Shown here in pieces: positions 1 through 6,489 of a stretch of DNA of 30,205 nt. Under the pieces are notes generated by a model. That model was not told where the DNA came from. It was given only the letters and a program-made list of their open reading frames with translations, and made no database searches. This stretch comes from DASZQY01 sp036511595. Its GTDB lineage: Bacteria; Pseudomonadota; Alphaproteobacteria; Rhizobiales; Kaistiaceae. A program made the translations under genes and the position numbers. The stretch is taken from NCBI GenBank assembly GCA_036511595.1, contig DATCBY010000012.1, forward strand, positions 1 through 30,205. The letters run 5' to 3'. The first letter of the stretch is position 1. Each line of letters opens with the position of its first letter.

Positions 1-431
1 CTCGCCAGTGCCTTGTCGCGGTGCTTGATGACTTCTGCCCAAGCTCCCGCACGCAACTTCTCGGCTTCTCCATAGTTGGCTGCAGCACGATCCATTGCCG
101 TCAGGTGGCGGATGACCTTATCGGCCGCTTGCACAAACTCATTCTCACGATCGATGTCGGTTTTCAGGCGTTCAATACGTTCGGCTTCGACAAGCGTGAA
201 GCCAAGCACCTCGATCCGTTCACGTAGTTCTCTGATCTGTGTGCTCAGCGATTGGAGGTTCGCGATCGCTGCACTGTCACCACCTTCGGCACGCATCGAG
301 GCTGGGCCGGCCCGCAGAAGCAAGGCCTTCAGGGTGACGTTGGCCGCGTCGATCTTGGTCTGCACATCGCGTGACGTGACGCTCGCATTTTGTGCCAAGC
401 CATCGTTGCCGAATTGGGTTTCACTGGACAT
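1..431 (-). CDS. Hypothetical coiled-coil-type protein, C-terminus cut by window edge
   Basis: An open frame starts with ATG at 431 and runs leftward off the window without a stop, giving at least 143 residues. The visible protein is hydrophilic and rich in Ala, Glu, Arg and Leu. Charged heptad-like stretches around residues 60-100 suggest a helical or coiled-coil protein. No signal peptide or catalytic motif is visible. Its start overlaps the end of the upstream gene by 11 bases, as in a translationally coupled operon. I do not recognise the family. Small helical proteins in tightly overlapping order are common in phage and island modules, but no phage hallmark gene is in view, so this link is inference. 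Confidence 0.55.
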   Translation of the reverse strand, partial: MSSETQFGNDGLAQNASVTSRDVQTKIDAANVTLKALLLRAGPASMRAEGGDSAAIANLQSLSTQIRELRERIEVLGFTLVEAERIERLKTDIDRENEFVQAADKVIRHLTAMDRAAANYGEAEKLRAGAWAEVIKHRDKALA

Positions 432-672
432 GTTCAAGTTCCTTCAGTTCTTTGCGCAAGCTCAGCGCCGTGGCATTCGCGAGTAAGTTCTCTAAGCCGG
501 CCTGCCGGGCTAGGGCGCGAGCAGCGACGGCATATTCATCGTCGGCGTGCTCGGCCAAATCGTCTGCCGCCTCCGAGCGTGCAGCCGTGTAAAATTCATC
601 GGCGAGTGCCCGCACATAAGCTGCGCGCAGAGCTTCGCGGTCGATCGCGGCTTCAGAGCTTCGGGCCACCAT
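421..672 (-). CDS. Hypothetical small acidic helical protein (83 aa)
   Basis: The ORF encodes 83 residues and is almost entirely Ala/Glu/Arg/Leu-rich with no hydrophobic segment, so it is probably a soluble helical protein. It overlaps the preceding gene by 20 bases and the following gene by 11 bases, placing it in a compact leftward operon of four. No family is recognised and there are no catalytic motifs. It is called mainly because of the regular overlapping arrangement and a promoter upstream of the first gene. A chance ORF remains possible at this length. Confidence 0.45.
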   Translation of the reverse strand: MVARSSEAAIDREALRAAYVRALADEFYTAARSEAADDLAEHADDEYAVAARALARQAGLENLLANATALSLRKELKELEHVQ

Positions 673-868
673 CGGAGATCACCTTGTGACGCAAGGCGGT
701 ATCCGGGCGAGCGGGCGCAGCGAGAGTTGAGGGGAGGTAAGCGGTACCCGGCGAAGGGCGCTTGTGATGATGAAAGAAATGGCGGGCGACATAGCCGGCG
801 ACAAACGCGGCCATGATCGAGAACTTAGCGAACAGGGTGAGGTCGATGACCGACGTGAGCCCGGTCAT
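653..868 (-). CDS. Hypothetical small membrane protein, one TM segment (71 aa)
   Basis: The 71-residue product has one hydrophobic stretch at about residues 7-28. A basic His/Lys/Arg patch (RHFFHHHKR) follows, which is the expected topology for a single-span inner-membrane protein with a cytoplasmic basic tail. The start codon overlaps the previous stop in an ATGA arrangement at 865-868, implying translational coupling. Function is unknown. A small single-TM protein inside a short overlapping operon could be a phage accessory or holin-like protein, but nothing in the sequence shows lysis activity. Confidence 0.45.
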   Translation of the reverse strand: MTGLTSVIDLTLFAKFSIMAAFVAGYVARHFFHHHKRPSPGTAYLPSTLAAPARPDTALRHKVISDGGPKL

Positions 869-1140
869 TGCGTGGCCTCACTGCAGGTCACGTCATCGCT
901 ACCGATTTCAGCCTTCAGCCAGAATATGAGGTCTTTCGTGCGGGCGATGTCTTTGTACAGAATGTCGAGATCGTCAGGCGCCGATCCGTAGGGATCGAGG
1001 CGCGCGGCTTTCCTGGCTGGACCTACGCGCTTGCGCAGCACAACCAGCTTGGCCTCAGCCGCCGCCAGGCGCGCCGGGGTATCTGCCCCGAGTGGAGCCT
1101 TGCCGGCGGTGATGATGCGAACTGAGGACTGGACGGTCAC
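865..1140 (-). CDS. Hypothetical protein (91 aa), first gene of the left-edge operon
   Basis: The frame opens with GTG at 1140, about 50 bases downstream of a predicted promoter, and ends in an ATGA overlap with the next gene. The protein has an Ala/Lys/Arg-rich helical core (about residues 22-50) and an acidic C-terminal half; no family is recognised. No strong Shine-Dalgarno is seen ahead of the GTG. The four leftward ORFs overlap one another and their codon use looks less GC-biased than the rest of the window, consistent with an acquired element. Confidence 0.5.
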   Translation of the reverse strand: MTVQSSVRIITAGKAPLGADTPARLAAAEAKLVVLRKRVGPARKAARLDPYGSAPDDLDILYKDIARTKDLIFWLKAEIGSDDVTCSEATQ

Positions 1141-1195
1141 GAGGTAAGTCTCTTTTCGGCAGCTTTCCGCCGACTGGTGGAAACTCTGCGGGAAT

Positions 1196-1225
1196 ATCCT
1201 ACTACGATCGGGCTCTAGTTGTCAA
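1196..1225 (-). promoter_or_regulatory. Sigma-70-like promoter for the left-edge operon
   Basis: On the minus strand a perfect TTGACA (-35, 1220-1225) is followed after 18 bases by TAGGAT (-10, 1196-1201). Transcription would begin near 1189, roughly 50 bases ahead of the first small gene at 1140. A consensus -35 hexamer is rare in GC-rich alphaproteobacterial DNA, which makes the match more meaningful. Confidence 0.5.
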
Positions 1226-1357
1226 TGCGTCTCATTCGCAAGTAGTCCGCGCCGGCGGGGAATAGTCAACTCGCCCGCCTCGCCGAGCCTAGAAACGGCA
1301 AAAAGTCGCGCGAAAGAGCACGTTTGCCCGCATGAGGCCTGAAGGCTTCATTTCCTT

Positions 1358-1755
1358 GGGTACCGGGTGCCGTACCCCCGGTCTATTGGTCGAGCCGACA
1401 CAGCCATAAAGGCTAGGCCAGGCGTGGATGGTAACGCCGGCTGGCCTAGTATCAGGGAGGGCCAGCCCAAGCGGAGGGTGACAGTGCTCGCGCAGACTCA
1501 GAGAGACAGGCTGGCGACTGTGATCGCCAGAACGGCTACCCGAGTGGCCTGATCGCAGTCAGATCGCTGTACAGGCTTCCCAGGGGCTTTGGCTAATCCT
1601 CAGATTGAGCAAAAGGCCGGCGGCAGGTAGTCGCAGGTCCAAGCACGGTGGGGCCACCAAGACAGTTACAGGGTTCCAAAAAGGGTGACGCGAACGCGAG
1701 GTAGTGGCTGGGATTGTAGACAGCTCAGAGCGACATTGCATTTATATAAGTAATA
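1358..1755. other. Hairpin-rich gene-free stretch, possible structured RNA or element end
   Basis: No convincing gene lies between 1141 and 1755. Several perfect inverted repeats are visible: GGGTAC/GTACCC at 1358-1377; CTAGGCCAG/CTGGCCTAG at 1413-1421 and 1441-1449 with a nested GGCGT/ACGCC; CTGGCGA/TCGCCAG at 1511-1530 around a 6-base loop; GGTGG/CCACC near 1646-1657; and TCAGG/CCTGA close to the gene end near 1755. This density suggests a folded transcript or the terminus of a mobile element. Strand and boundaries cannot be decided by eye, and no known RNA family was recognised. Confidence 0.35.
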
Positions 1756-3123
1756 TCAGGTACTTATCCTGAGTTTGCCGGGGTTCATCAATCCGTGAGG
1801 ATCGGCCAGCCGCTTGAATTCCGGCTGGGGCGCATCGGTTCTTTTCCAGCCGGCATCGTCGAGGACGTGGGTGTGCGGACTGGAGACCGAGGCGCCCAGG
1901 GCCTCGACCGCGACGATGACCTCCGCCAACCGTTGCGGCGAGCGAAAGCGAAGGAGCGGCAGAGCGGAAACAAAGACGCGCCCGAAGCGGCGCTGCATCT
2001 CCAGGTGTTGCAGCAGCTCGTCGCCGAAGGTGCGCTCCACTTCCTCGAGCACGGCCATCTCCCGCCCTTCCGGATAGCGCACTTGCAGGTAAGAAATCGA
2101 AGGCTCGACCTTCAGCGCGTGCAGCGTCGTGTGGTTCCAGGTGTATTCGTAAAGCGGTGGCAGCGCGCCCTTTCCTTCGAAGGCCGCCGTTTCCGCCTCT
2201 GCCGCCGGACGCTCATAGACGACGCGCCCGCCATGATCGGCGACGAGATCAGCGAGCGTCGCGGATTGCGCCTCCGCCACCATGACGATCGCCATCGCCT
2301 GGCCGTCGGGGACCATGGGCGCGATGCGCTTCAACATCGGCGGAATGCGCCGATCGAAGATGCCGATCTCCTTCTTGGCGATGCTGTCGGACGCAGCCAA
2401 CGCCCAGCCGAAACGCGCTGCGGCAGCGAGCGACGGAAACGTCGCGACCCGCTCTGCCCACGGCTGCCATGGCGCAAGCGGCACGGCCACCTCGGTGATG
2501 ATGCCGTTGACGCCATAGGCATGCAGCACCTTGAGGATGTCGCGGCCGCTGAGTTCGATGACGCGCGGCGTCTCCTCTACGGTGACCACCTGCAGCGCGA
2601 GCACGGCGCCCGGATCGGAAATCTGGCCCCAGGTGCACGACCCACAGCCCGCCGCGCCGCCGGCGACGAAGCCGCCGATAGTCGCTTGCTTGCGCGTCGA
2701 GGGATGGAAGCGCAGTTCCCACCGTTGCGGACTGTATTCTGGCGACGCCAGCGCCTTGTCGATGTCGAGCAGGCGCGCCCCCGCCTCGAAGCGTCCGGCG
2801 CCGTCCGCGACACGCACGATGCGGTCGAGGCCGGCCATGTCGAGGATGACGCCGCCGGCGAGCGGCACCGCCTGACCGTAGTTGCCGGTGCCGCCGCCGC
2901 GCACCGTCAGCGGCACGCGGTGGCGGGCGCAGGCCGCGGCGATGCGGATGACCTCGTCACGATTGCGCGGCATCGCCACGAGATCGGCGCGCTTATCTTC
3001 AAGCAACGGTTTCAGGATCGGCGAGAACCAGAAGAAGTCGCGGCTCTTGAGCTTCAGCGTCGCCGCATCGTCGGCAAGCGCAATGCCGCTGAGATCGGCC
3101 TTCAGCGCGTTCAGGGCTTCCAC
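1756..3123 (-). CDS. GlcD-like FAD-binding oxidoreductase (paralog 1)
   Basis: This is a VAO/PCMH-fold flavoprotein of the GlcD/D-lactate dehydrogenase type. The N-terminal FAD-binding part contains RGGGTGNYGQA, the typical pyrophosphate-binding loop, and the C-terminal part ends with DPHGLMNPGKL, the usual family ending. Such enzymes oxidise 2-hydroxy acids or related groups using FAD; the substrate here is unknown. A longer frame reaches 3243, but its first 40 residues are Arg/Gly-rich shadow translation of the creatininase gene. GTG at 3123 gives 455 residues and places the KSRDFFW motif at exactly the same distance from the start as in the paralog at 10595. It overlaps the creatininase gene by 13 bases, so the two are probably co-translated. 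It is clearly related to the 10595-12001 product along its whole length. Confidence 0.85.
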   Translation of the reverse strand: MEALNALKADLSGIALADDAATLKLKSRDFFWFSPILKPLLEDKRADLVAMPRNRDEVIRIAAACARHRVPLTVRGGGTGNYGQAVPLAGGVILDMAGLDRIVRVADGAGRFEAGARLLDIDKALASPEYSPQRWELRFHPSTRKQATIGGFVAGGAAGCGSCTWGQISDPGAVLALQVVTVEETPRVIELSGRDILKVLHAYGVNGIITEVAVPLAPWQPWAERVATFPSLAAAARFGWALAASDSIAKKEIGIFDRRIPPMLKRIAPMVPDGQAMAIVMVAEAQSATLADLVADHGGRVVYERPAAEAETAAFEGKGALPPLYEYTWNHTTLHALKVEPSISYLQVRYPEGREMAVLEEVERTFGDELLQHLEMQRRFGRVFVSALPLLRFRSPQRLAEVIVAVEALGASVSSPHTHVLDDAGWKRTDAPQPEFKRLADPHGLMNPGKLRIST

Positions 3124-3908
3124 AGCCGCGCCGGATCGAACGCATGCACGTCGGCGCATAATTCGACGAAGGCGCGCGCCTGATGATCGATCACCGCCTT
3201 GCCCTTGGCGGCGGTGGCCGCGCTGGCGTTGCCCACCGTGCACTTCGGATTGAGGTCCTGAGCCTTCCAGCCGAACTGATGCAAGCCGTGGGCGCGCAGA
3301 TGCTTGAACTCTTTCAGGAAGGCGAGCTGGCTGGAGCGGAAATCCTCGGCCAGACTCATCTTCACCAGATCGGGGCGGAGGTGCAGCATCTCGGAGGTTT
3401 CAACGTCGCCGCCGTGGATACCGTAGAGACTTTCCTCGCCCGCACCGATGCCTTCCGGATAGCCGAAGCGCGACCAAGCCGTGCCGACCGCAAGCATGTC
3501 GTGGCGCACGCGCAGCTCGCGCGTGACGATGTCGATCATCGGCACGTTACCGCCGTGCGAGTTGACGATGATGAGCTTGCGCACGCCGGCACGCTGCACG
3601 CTGTCGCCGATTTCGAGCCACAGCTTCGTCGTGGTTTCCCACGTCGAGGTAAGAGTCCCCGGCGACGAGATGTGCTCGTTCGACTTGCCGAGCGCCTGCA
3701 CCGGCAGGAACGTCACCGGCGGCCTGTCGCCGAGAAGTTCGATCGTGCGCCGGATCATGCCTTCGGCGATGCAGGTGTCGGTATAGACCGGCAGGTGCGG
3801 CCCGTGCTGCTCGATCGCCGCCACCGGCAGCACCGCAATCCAGTCCGACGTATCGTCGTCCGCGAAATCGCGGGTCGTCATCTCATGCCAGTGGCGGCGG
3901 GGAAGCAT
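3111..3908 (-). CDS. Creatininase-family amidohydrolase
   Basis: The 265-residue protein has the length and metal-ligand pattern of the creatininase family (creatinine amidohydrolase, and relatives such as the archaeal FAPy deformylase ArfB). The ligands are EQHGPHLP at about 33-40, Asp near 44 (VYTDT), NSHGGN at about 116-121 and GGDVETS at about 166-172. These zinc enzymes hydrolyse cyclic amides or formamides. The neighbours are deaminases and flavin enzymes, so a ring-opening or amide-hydrolysis step in heterocycle breakdown is likely; creatinine itself is not implied. The gene overlaps the FAD oxidoreductase downstream and begins 54 bases from a divergent small gene. Confidence 0.85.
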   Translation of the reverse strand: MLPRRHWHEMTTRDFADDDTSDWIAVLPVAAIEQHGPHLPVYTDTCIAEGMIRRTIELLGDRPPVTFLPVQALGKSNEHISSPGTLTSTWETTTKLWLEIGDSVQRAGVRKLIIVNSHGGNVPMIDIVTRELRVRHDMLAVGTAWSRFGYPEGIGAGEESLYGIHGGDVETSEMLHLRPDLVKMSLAEDFRSSQLAFLKEFKHLRAHGLHQFGWKAQDLNPKCTVGNASAATAAKGKAVIDHQARAFVELCADVHAFDPARLWKP

Positions 3909-3962
3909 GCTAGAATTTTCTCGTCAAATGCGCGGAGCGCACCCTAGGCCCGGAAAGCCGGC

Positions 3963-4433
3963 GTGGACAATACGATCTTCTATGTCATCGGCGACACCGC
4001 CGCGACGCGGCTGGCGGTCGCGGAAGCGATCGCCGCGCAGACAGGCGCCCGCGTCGTTGACGCCCAGGCGATCTATGCACCGATCTTCAACGTCATCGAC
4101 CATAGCGATCCGGCCGCCATGCCCGACGCGGTATGGGCGCAGATCGACGCCGTGCGCGACGCGGTTCTGGCGACCATCGAGACGATGTCGCCGAAACCGT
4201 GGAATTTCGTTTTCACCCAAGCCGGCTTGGCCATTCCGGCGGACGTCGGCGTCTATCGCGCCGTCCGCGGAATGGCGGAGCGTCGCGGGGCAAGCTTCCA
4301 GCCCGCCAAGCTCATCGGCGGCGGGTCGAAAAGGGCGCTGCTCACGTTCGACGAGCCGGCAGTCAACGTGAACGTCGCCGACAAGATTCCGGCCGAAATG
4401 GCGAAAGCCGTAGTGGCGGCGGCCGGCACCTAG
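3963..4433 (+). CDS. Hypothetical protein resembling a P-loop kinase fold without Walker A
   Basis: The 156-residue ORF starts with GTG at 3963 after a GGAAAG-like ribosome site. Its beginning (FYVIGDTAATRLAVAEAIA) has the strand-loop-helix rhythm of small nucleotide or shikimate kinases, but the loop lacks the GKS/T residues needed to bind phosphate. A later GGGSKRALL segment and an Asp/Asn-rich end are also visible. I do not recognise the family. It sits on the opposite strand inside the leftward catabolic genes. Its stop codon interlocks with that of the 8-oxoguanine deaminase in one CTAG. The function is unknown, and the kinase-fold comparison is inference only. Confidence 0.7.
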   Translation: MDNTIFYVIGDTAATRLAVAEAIAAQTGARVVDAQAIYAPIFNVIDHSDPAAMPDAVWAQIDAVRDAVLATIETMSPKPWNFVFTQAGLAIPADVGVYRAVRGMAERRGASFQPAKLIGGGSKRALLTFDEPAVNVNVADKIPAEMAKAVVAAAGT

Positions 4434-5779
4434 AGGGCCGCGAGAAACGCCTTGGCGGCGGCGCCGTGCTCGGCGCGCAGTCTTGCGACGTCGATGCCGG
4501 CGGGCACGCCGTCGGTCACCTTCCACGCACCCTTGACCATGACCCTGTCGGCCGCATGCGCGCCGCAGAGCACCAGCGCCGCGATCGGATCGCCGGCGCC
4601 TGAGAAGCGAAGTTCGTCAAGTGTATACAGGGCAAGATCCGCCTGCTTGCCGACCGCGATCGTGCCGATGTCGTCGCGGCCGATGCAGCGGGCGGAGCCG
4701 GAGGTCGCCCAGCGCAGCACGTCGAAATGCGTGACCGCCGCGGCGTCGTAGGTCAGCCGGTTGAGCATGAGGGCATGGCGGACGCCCTCCATGAGGTTGG
4801 AATTGTCGTTCGACGCCGAGCCATCGACGCCGAGCCCAACCGGACTTCCGGCGGCCTCCAGCTCCTTGGTGCGGCACTGGCCGGAGGCGAGCGTCATGTT
4901 CGAGGTCGGACAATGGCAGATGCCGACCTTGTGGCGGCCAAGCCGCGCAACCTCGGCGTCGGTGAAGTGGATACCGTGGGCGAGCCAGGCCCGCTCGTTC
5001 AGCCAGCCGCATTCCTCAAGGTATTCGAGCGGCCGGACGCCATAATGCGCAAGACAGTATTCATTCTCGTCGCGCGTCTCGCCGAGATGGGTGTGGAGAC
5101 GGCAATTGTGCTTCTCGGCAAGGCCGGCGCTATCGACCATCAGCCGCTTGGTCACCGTGAACGGCGCGCAGGGCGCCAAGGCGACTTGCAGCATGGCGCC
5201 TTCGCTGGCGTCGTGATAGCGACCGAGCACCCGCTCGCAATCGGTGAGGATCGTGTCCTCGTCCTGAACGACGGTGTCGGGCGGCAGGCCGCCGTCCTTT
5301 TCGGAAAGATTCATCGAGCCGCGCGTCAGCGTCATGCGCATGCCCACGCGCGCGGCTTCCTCGGCCTGGATATCCATCGCCGATTCCAGACCGGCCGGAA
5401 ACAGATATTGATGGTCTGACGCGCAGGTGCAGCCGGAAAGCAGGAGTTCGGTCAGCGCCAGCCGCGTCGCCTGCCGGAAAGCGTCGGGCTCCACGTTCCT
5501 CGCCCAGATCGGATAGAGCGCTTTCAGCCAGCGAAAAAGTTCCTTGTTGATCGCGGCCGGATGCGCCCGCGTCAACGTCTGGAAGAAATGATGGTGCGTG
5601 TTGATGAGGCCGGGAATGACGACGTGACGGGATGCATCGAATGTCTCATCGATGTGCCCGGCAGGGTTCCCGCCCGCCGGCACCAAGGCCGTGATCTTGC
5701 CATCTTCCACGACGACGCCGCCGTCGGCGCCGTCGGCGAGGATAGCCAGCGGTGATTTGATCCATTGCCGCATGCTCAT
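4430..5779 (-). CDS. 8-oxoguanine deaminase (amidohydrolase superfamily)
   Basis: The 449-residue protein belongs to the ATZ/TRZ-like branch of the amidohydrolases. Metal and catalytic positions are THHHFFQ (about 61-67), HTHLGE (229-234), AHGIHF (267-272) and GVDGSASND (317-325). The stretches ELFRWLKALYPIWA and GSMNLSEKDGGLPPD are characteristic of 8-oxoguanine deaminases (Pa0142 type, EC 3.5.4.32), which convert 8-oxoguanine to urate plus ammonia. The start overlaps the Rid-family stop in ATGA, so both are in one operon. Neighbouring amidohydrolases and an importer suggest use of the purine as nitrogen source rather than pool cleaning alone. Related activity on isocytosine or other aminopurines cannot be excluded. 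Confidence 0.9.
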   Translation of the reverse strand: MSMRQWIKSPLAILADGADGGVVVEDGKITALVPAGGNPAGHIDETFDASRHVVIPGLINTHHHFFQTLTRAHPAAINKELFRWLKALYPIWARNVEPDAFRQATRLALTELLLSGCTCASDHQYLFPAGLESAMDIQAEEAARVGMRMTLTRGSMNLSEKDGGLPPDTVVQDEDTILTDCERVLGRYHDASEGAMLQVALAPCAPFTVTKRLMVDSAGLAEKHNCRLHTHLGETRDENEYCLAHYGVRPLEYLEECGWLNERAWLAHGIHFTDAEVARLGRHKVGICHCPTSNMTLASGQCRTKELEAAGSPVGLGVDGSASNDNSNLMEGVRHALMLNRLTYDAAAVTHFDVLRWATSGSARCIGRDDIGTIAVGKQADLALYTLDELRFSGAGDPIAALVLCGAHAADRVMVKGAWKVTDGVPAGIDVARLRAEHGAAAKAFLAAL

Positions 5780-6165
5780 TCGACCTTCGCTGCGATTGCC
5801 TCAACCTCGACCAGGAATTCCTCGCGCGTAAAGCCCGCGACGATAACCAGCGTCGAGGCCGGCGGCGGATCGGCGACAAACCGGTCGCGCACGCTCATGT
5901 AGCTCTTCATGTCTTCGCGCCGGGTGACGAAGGCATTGACGCGCACGATGTCGGCCAGGGTCATGCCGTCATCGGCCAGGATCGCCTGGATATTCTGGAA
6001 GCATATTTCCGCCTGCCCCTCGACGGTGGTGGGCAGCGTGTCGCCGATGCGCAGTCCGAGCTGCCCAGAACAGAAGACCAGGCGAGCGCCGGCCGGGACG
6101 CTGACGCCGTGGCTGTAGCGGCCGAAGGGCGCGCGGATGCCGGCTGGAATAAGCGGACGTTTCAA
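5776..6165 (-). CDS. Rid (YjgF/YER057c/UK114) family protein lacking the catalytic Arg
   Basis: This gene encodes 129 residues when read from TTG at 6165, which has a GAGG Shine-Dalgarno six bases upstream; the in-frame extension to 6237 is unlike any Rid protein. The family features are YSHG near 17-20, FCSGQLGL (31-38), VNAFVTRREDM (76-86) and the EVEAIA ending. In archetypal RidA an arginine (Arg105 of the E. coli protein, in PARSCVEVA) holds the enamine/imine substrate carboxylate. Here the matching segment reads PPASTLVIVA, with Ser instead. The protein is therefore probably not an imine deaminase of the RidA group but one of the Arg-less Rid subfamilies often found in catabolic operons. 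It is the first gene of the leftward arm. Confidence 0.85.
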   Translation of the reverse strand: MKRPLIPAGIRAPFGRYSHGVSVPAGARLVFCSGQLGLRIGDTLPTTVEGQAEICFQNIQAILADDGMTLADIVRVNAFVTRREDMKSYMSVRDRFVADPPPASTLVIVAGFTREEFLVEVEAIAAKVE

Positions 6166-6305
6166 GCAGGCCTCGACGGCGGCGGGTGCCGGCCACGCTA
6201 CGATTGCCCGGGCGGGGCTGACAAGGTGCTTCGCCAAACGTCCGGCGGGGAGGACCGGCCAGCGTTCTGCCGCTTTCTTGTGCAGGTCGGTTCACCTAGA
6301 ATGGC

Positions 6306-6321
6306 GGCTTGGTTTCAAGCC
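6306..6321. promoter_or_regulatory. Hyphenated dyad, candidate operator in the divergent region
   Basis: GGCTTG-GTTT-CAAGCC is a perfect 6-4-6 inverted repeat about 35 bases upstream of the -24 element of the importer promoter. It lies in the 324-base gap (6166-6489) between the two arms of the catabolic cluster, which otherwise holds only promoter and leader elements. A second, looser repeat (GCCAG at 6319-6323, CTGGC at 6343-6347) overlaps it. A regulator site is inferred. Confidence 0.3.
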
Positions 6322-6355
6322 AGCGCCACCCGCGCATTGTGACTGGCTGGCGGCA

Positions 6356-6370
6356 TGGCATACCTCTTGC
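6356..6370 (+). promoter_or_regulatory. Sigma-54 (-24/-12) promoter of the importer operon
   Basis: TGGCATACCTCTTGC matches the sigma-54 consensus TGGCAC-N5-TTGC: invariant GG and GC are exactly ten bases apart and TT precedes GC. Transcription would start near 6382, leaving an untranslated leader of about 108 bases before the binding-protein ATG at 6490. Sigma-54 control fits a nitrogen-scavenging operon. No clear NtrC-type palindrome was found upstream, so the activator is unknown. Confidence 0.55.
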
Positions 6371-6393
6371 GACCCGCGATGGGTTGCTCAACG

Positions 6394-6415
6394 GCGCCGC
6401 GAGGGGAAGCGGCGC
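6394..6415 (+). promoter_or_regulatory. Leader hairpin upstream of the binding-protein gene
   Basis: GCGCCGC/GCGGCGC form a perfect 7-bp stem with the loop GAGGGGAA in the predicted leader. There is no T-run, so it is not an intrinsic terminator. It may stabilise the transcript or present the purine-rich loop; its role is unknown. Confidence 0.3.
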
Positions 6416-6489
6416 AGCTCGCGACCGAGCGATCAGGCAGCGAAGCGAAGAATTCCCCACCACGTCAGGGAAGGCGGAGAGAGAAGCGC

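Noticed and set aside
1795..3183. 462-residue plus-strand frame
   Set aside because: Antisense shadow of the GlcD-like gene: very His/Arg/Asp-rich, no motifs, while the minus frame carries the FAD motifs.
3124..3243. N-terminal extension of the GlcD-like gene to 3243
   Set aside because: The extra 40 residues are shadow translation of the creatininase gene; the GTG at 3123 matches the paralog's start spacing.
6200..6300. NtrC-type enhancer palindromes ahead of the sigma-54 promoter
   Set aside because: Only isolated half-sites such as GGTGC were seen; no paired site near the expected consensus.
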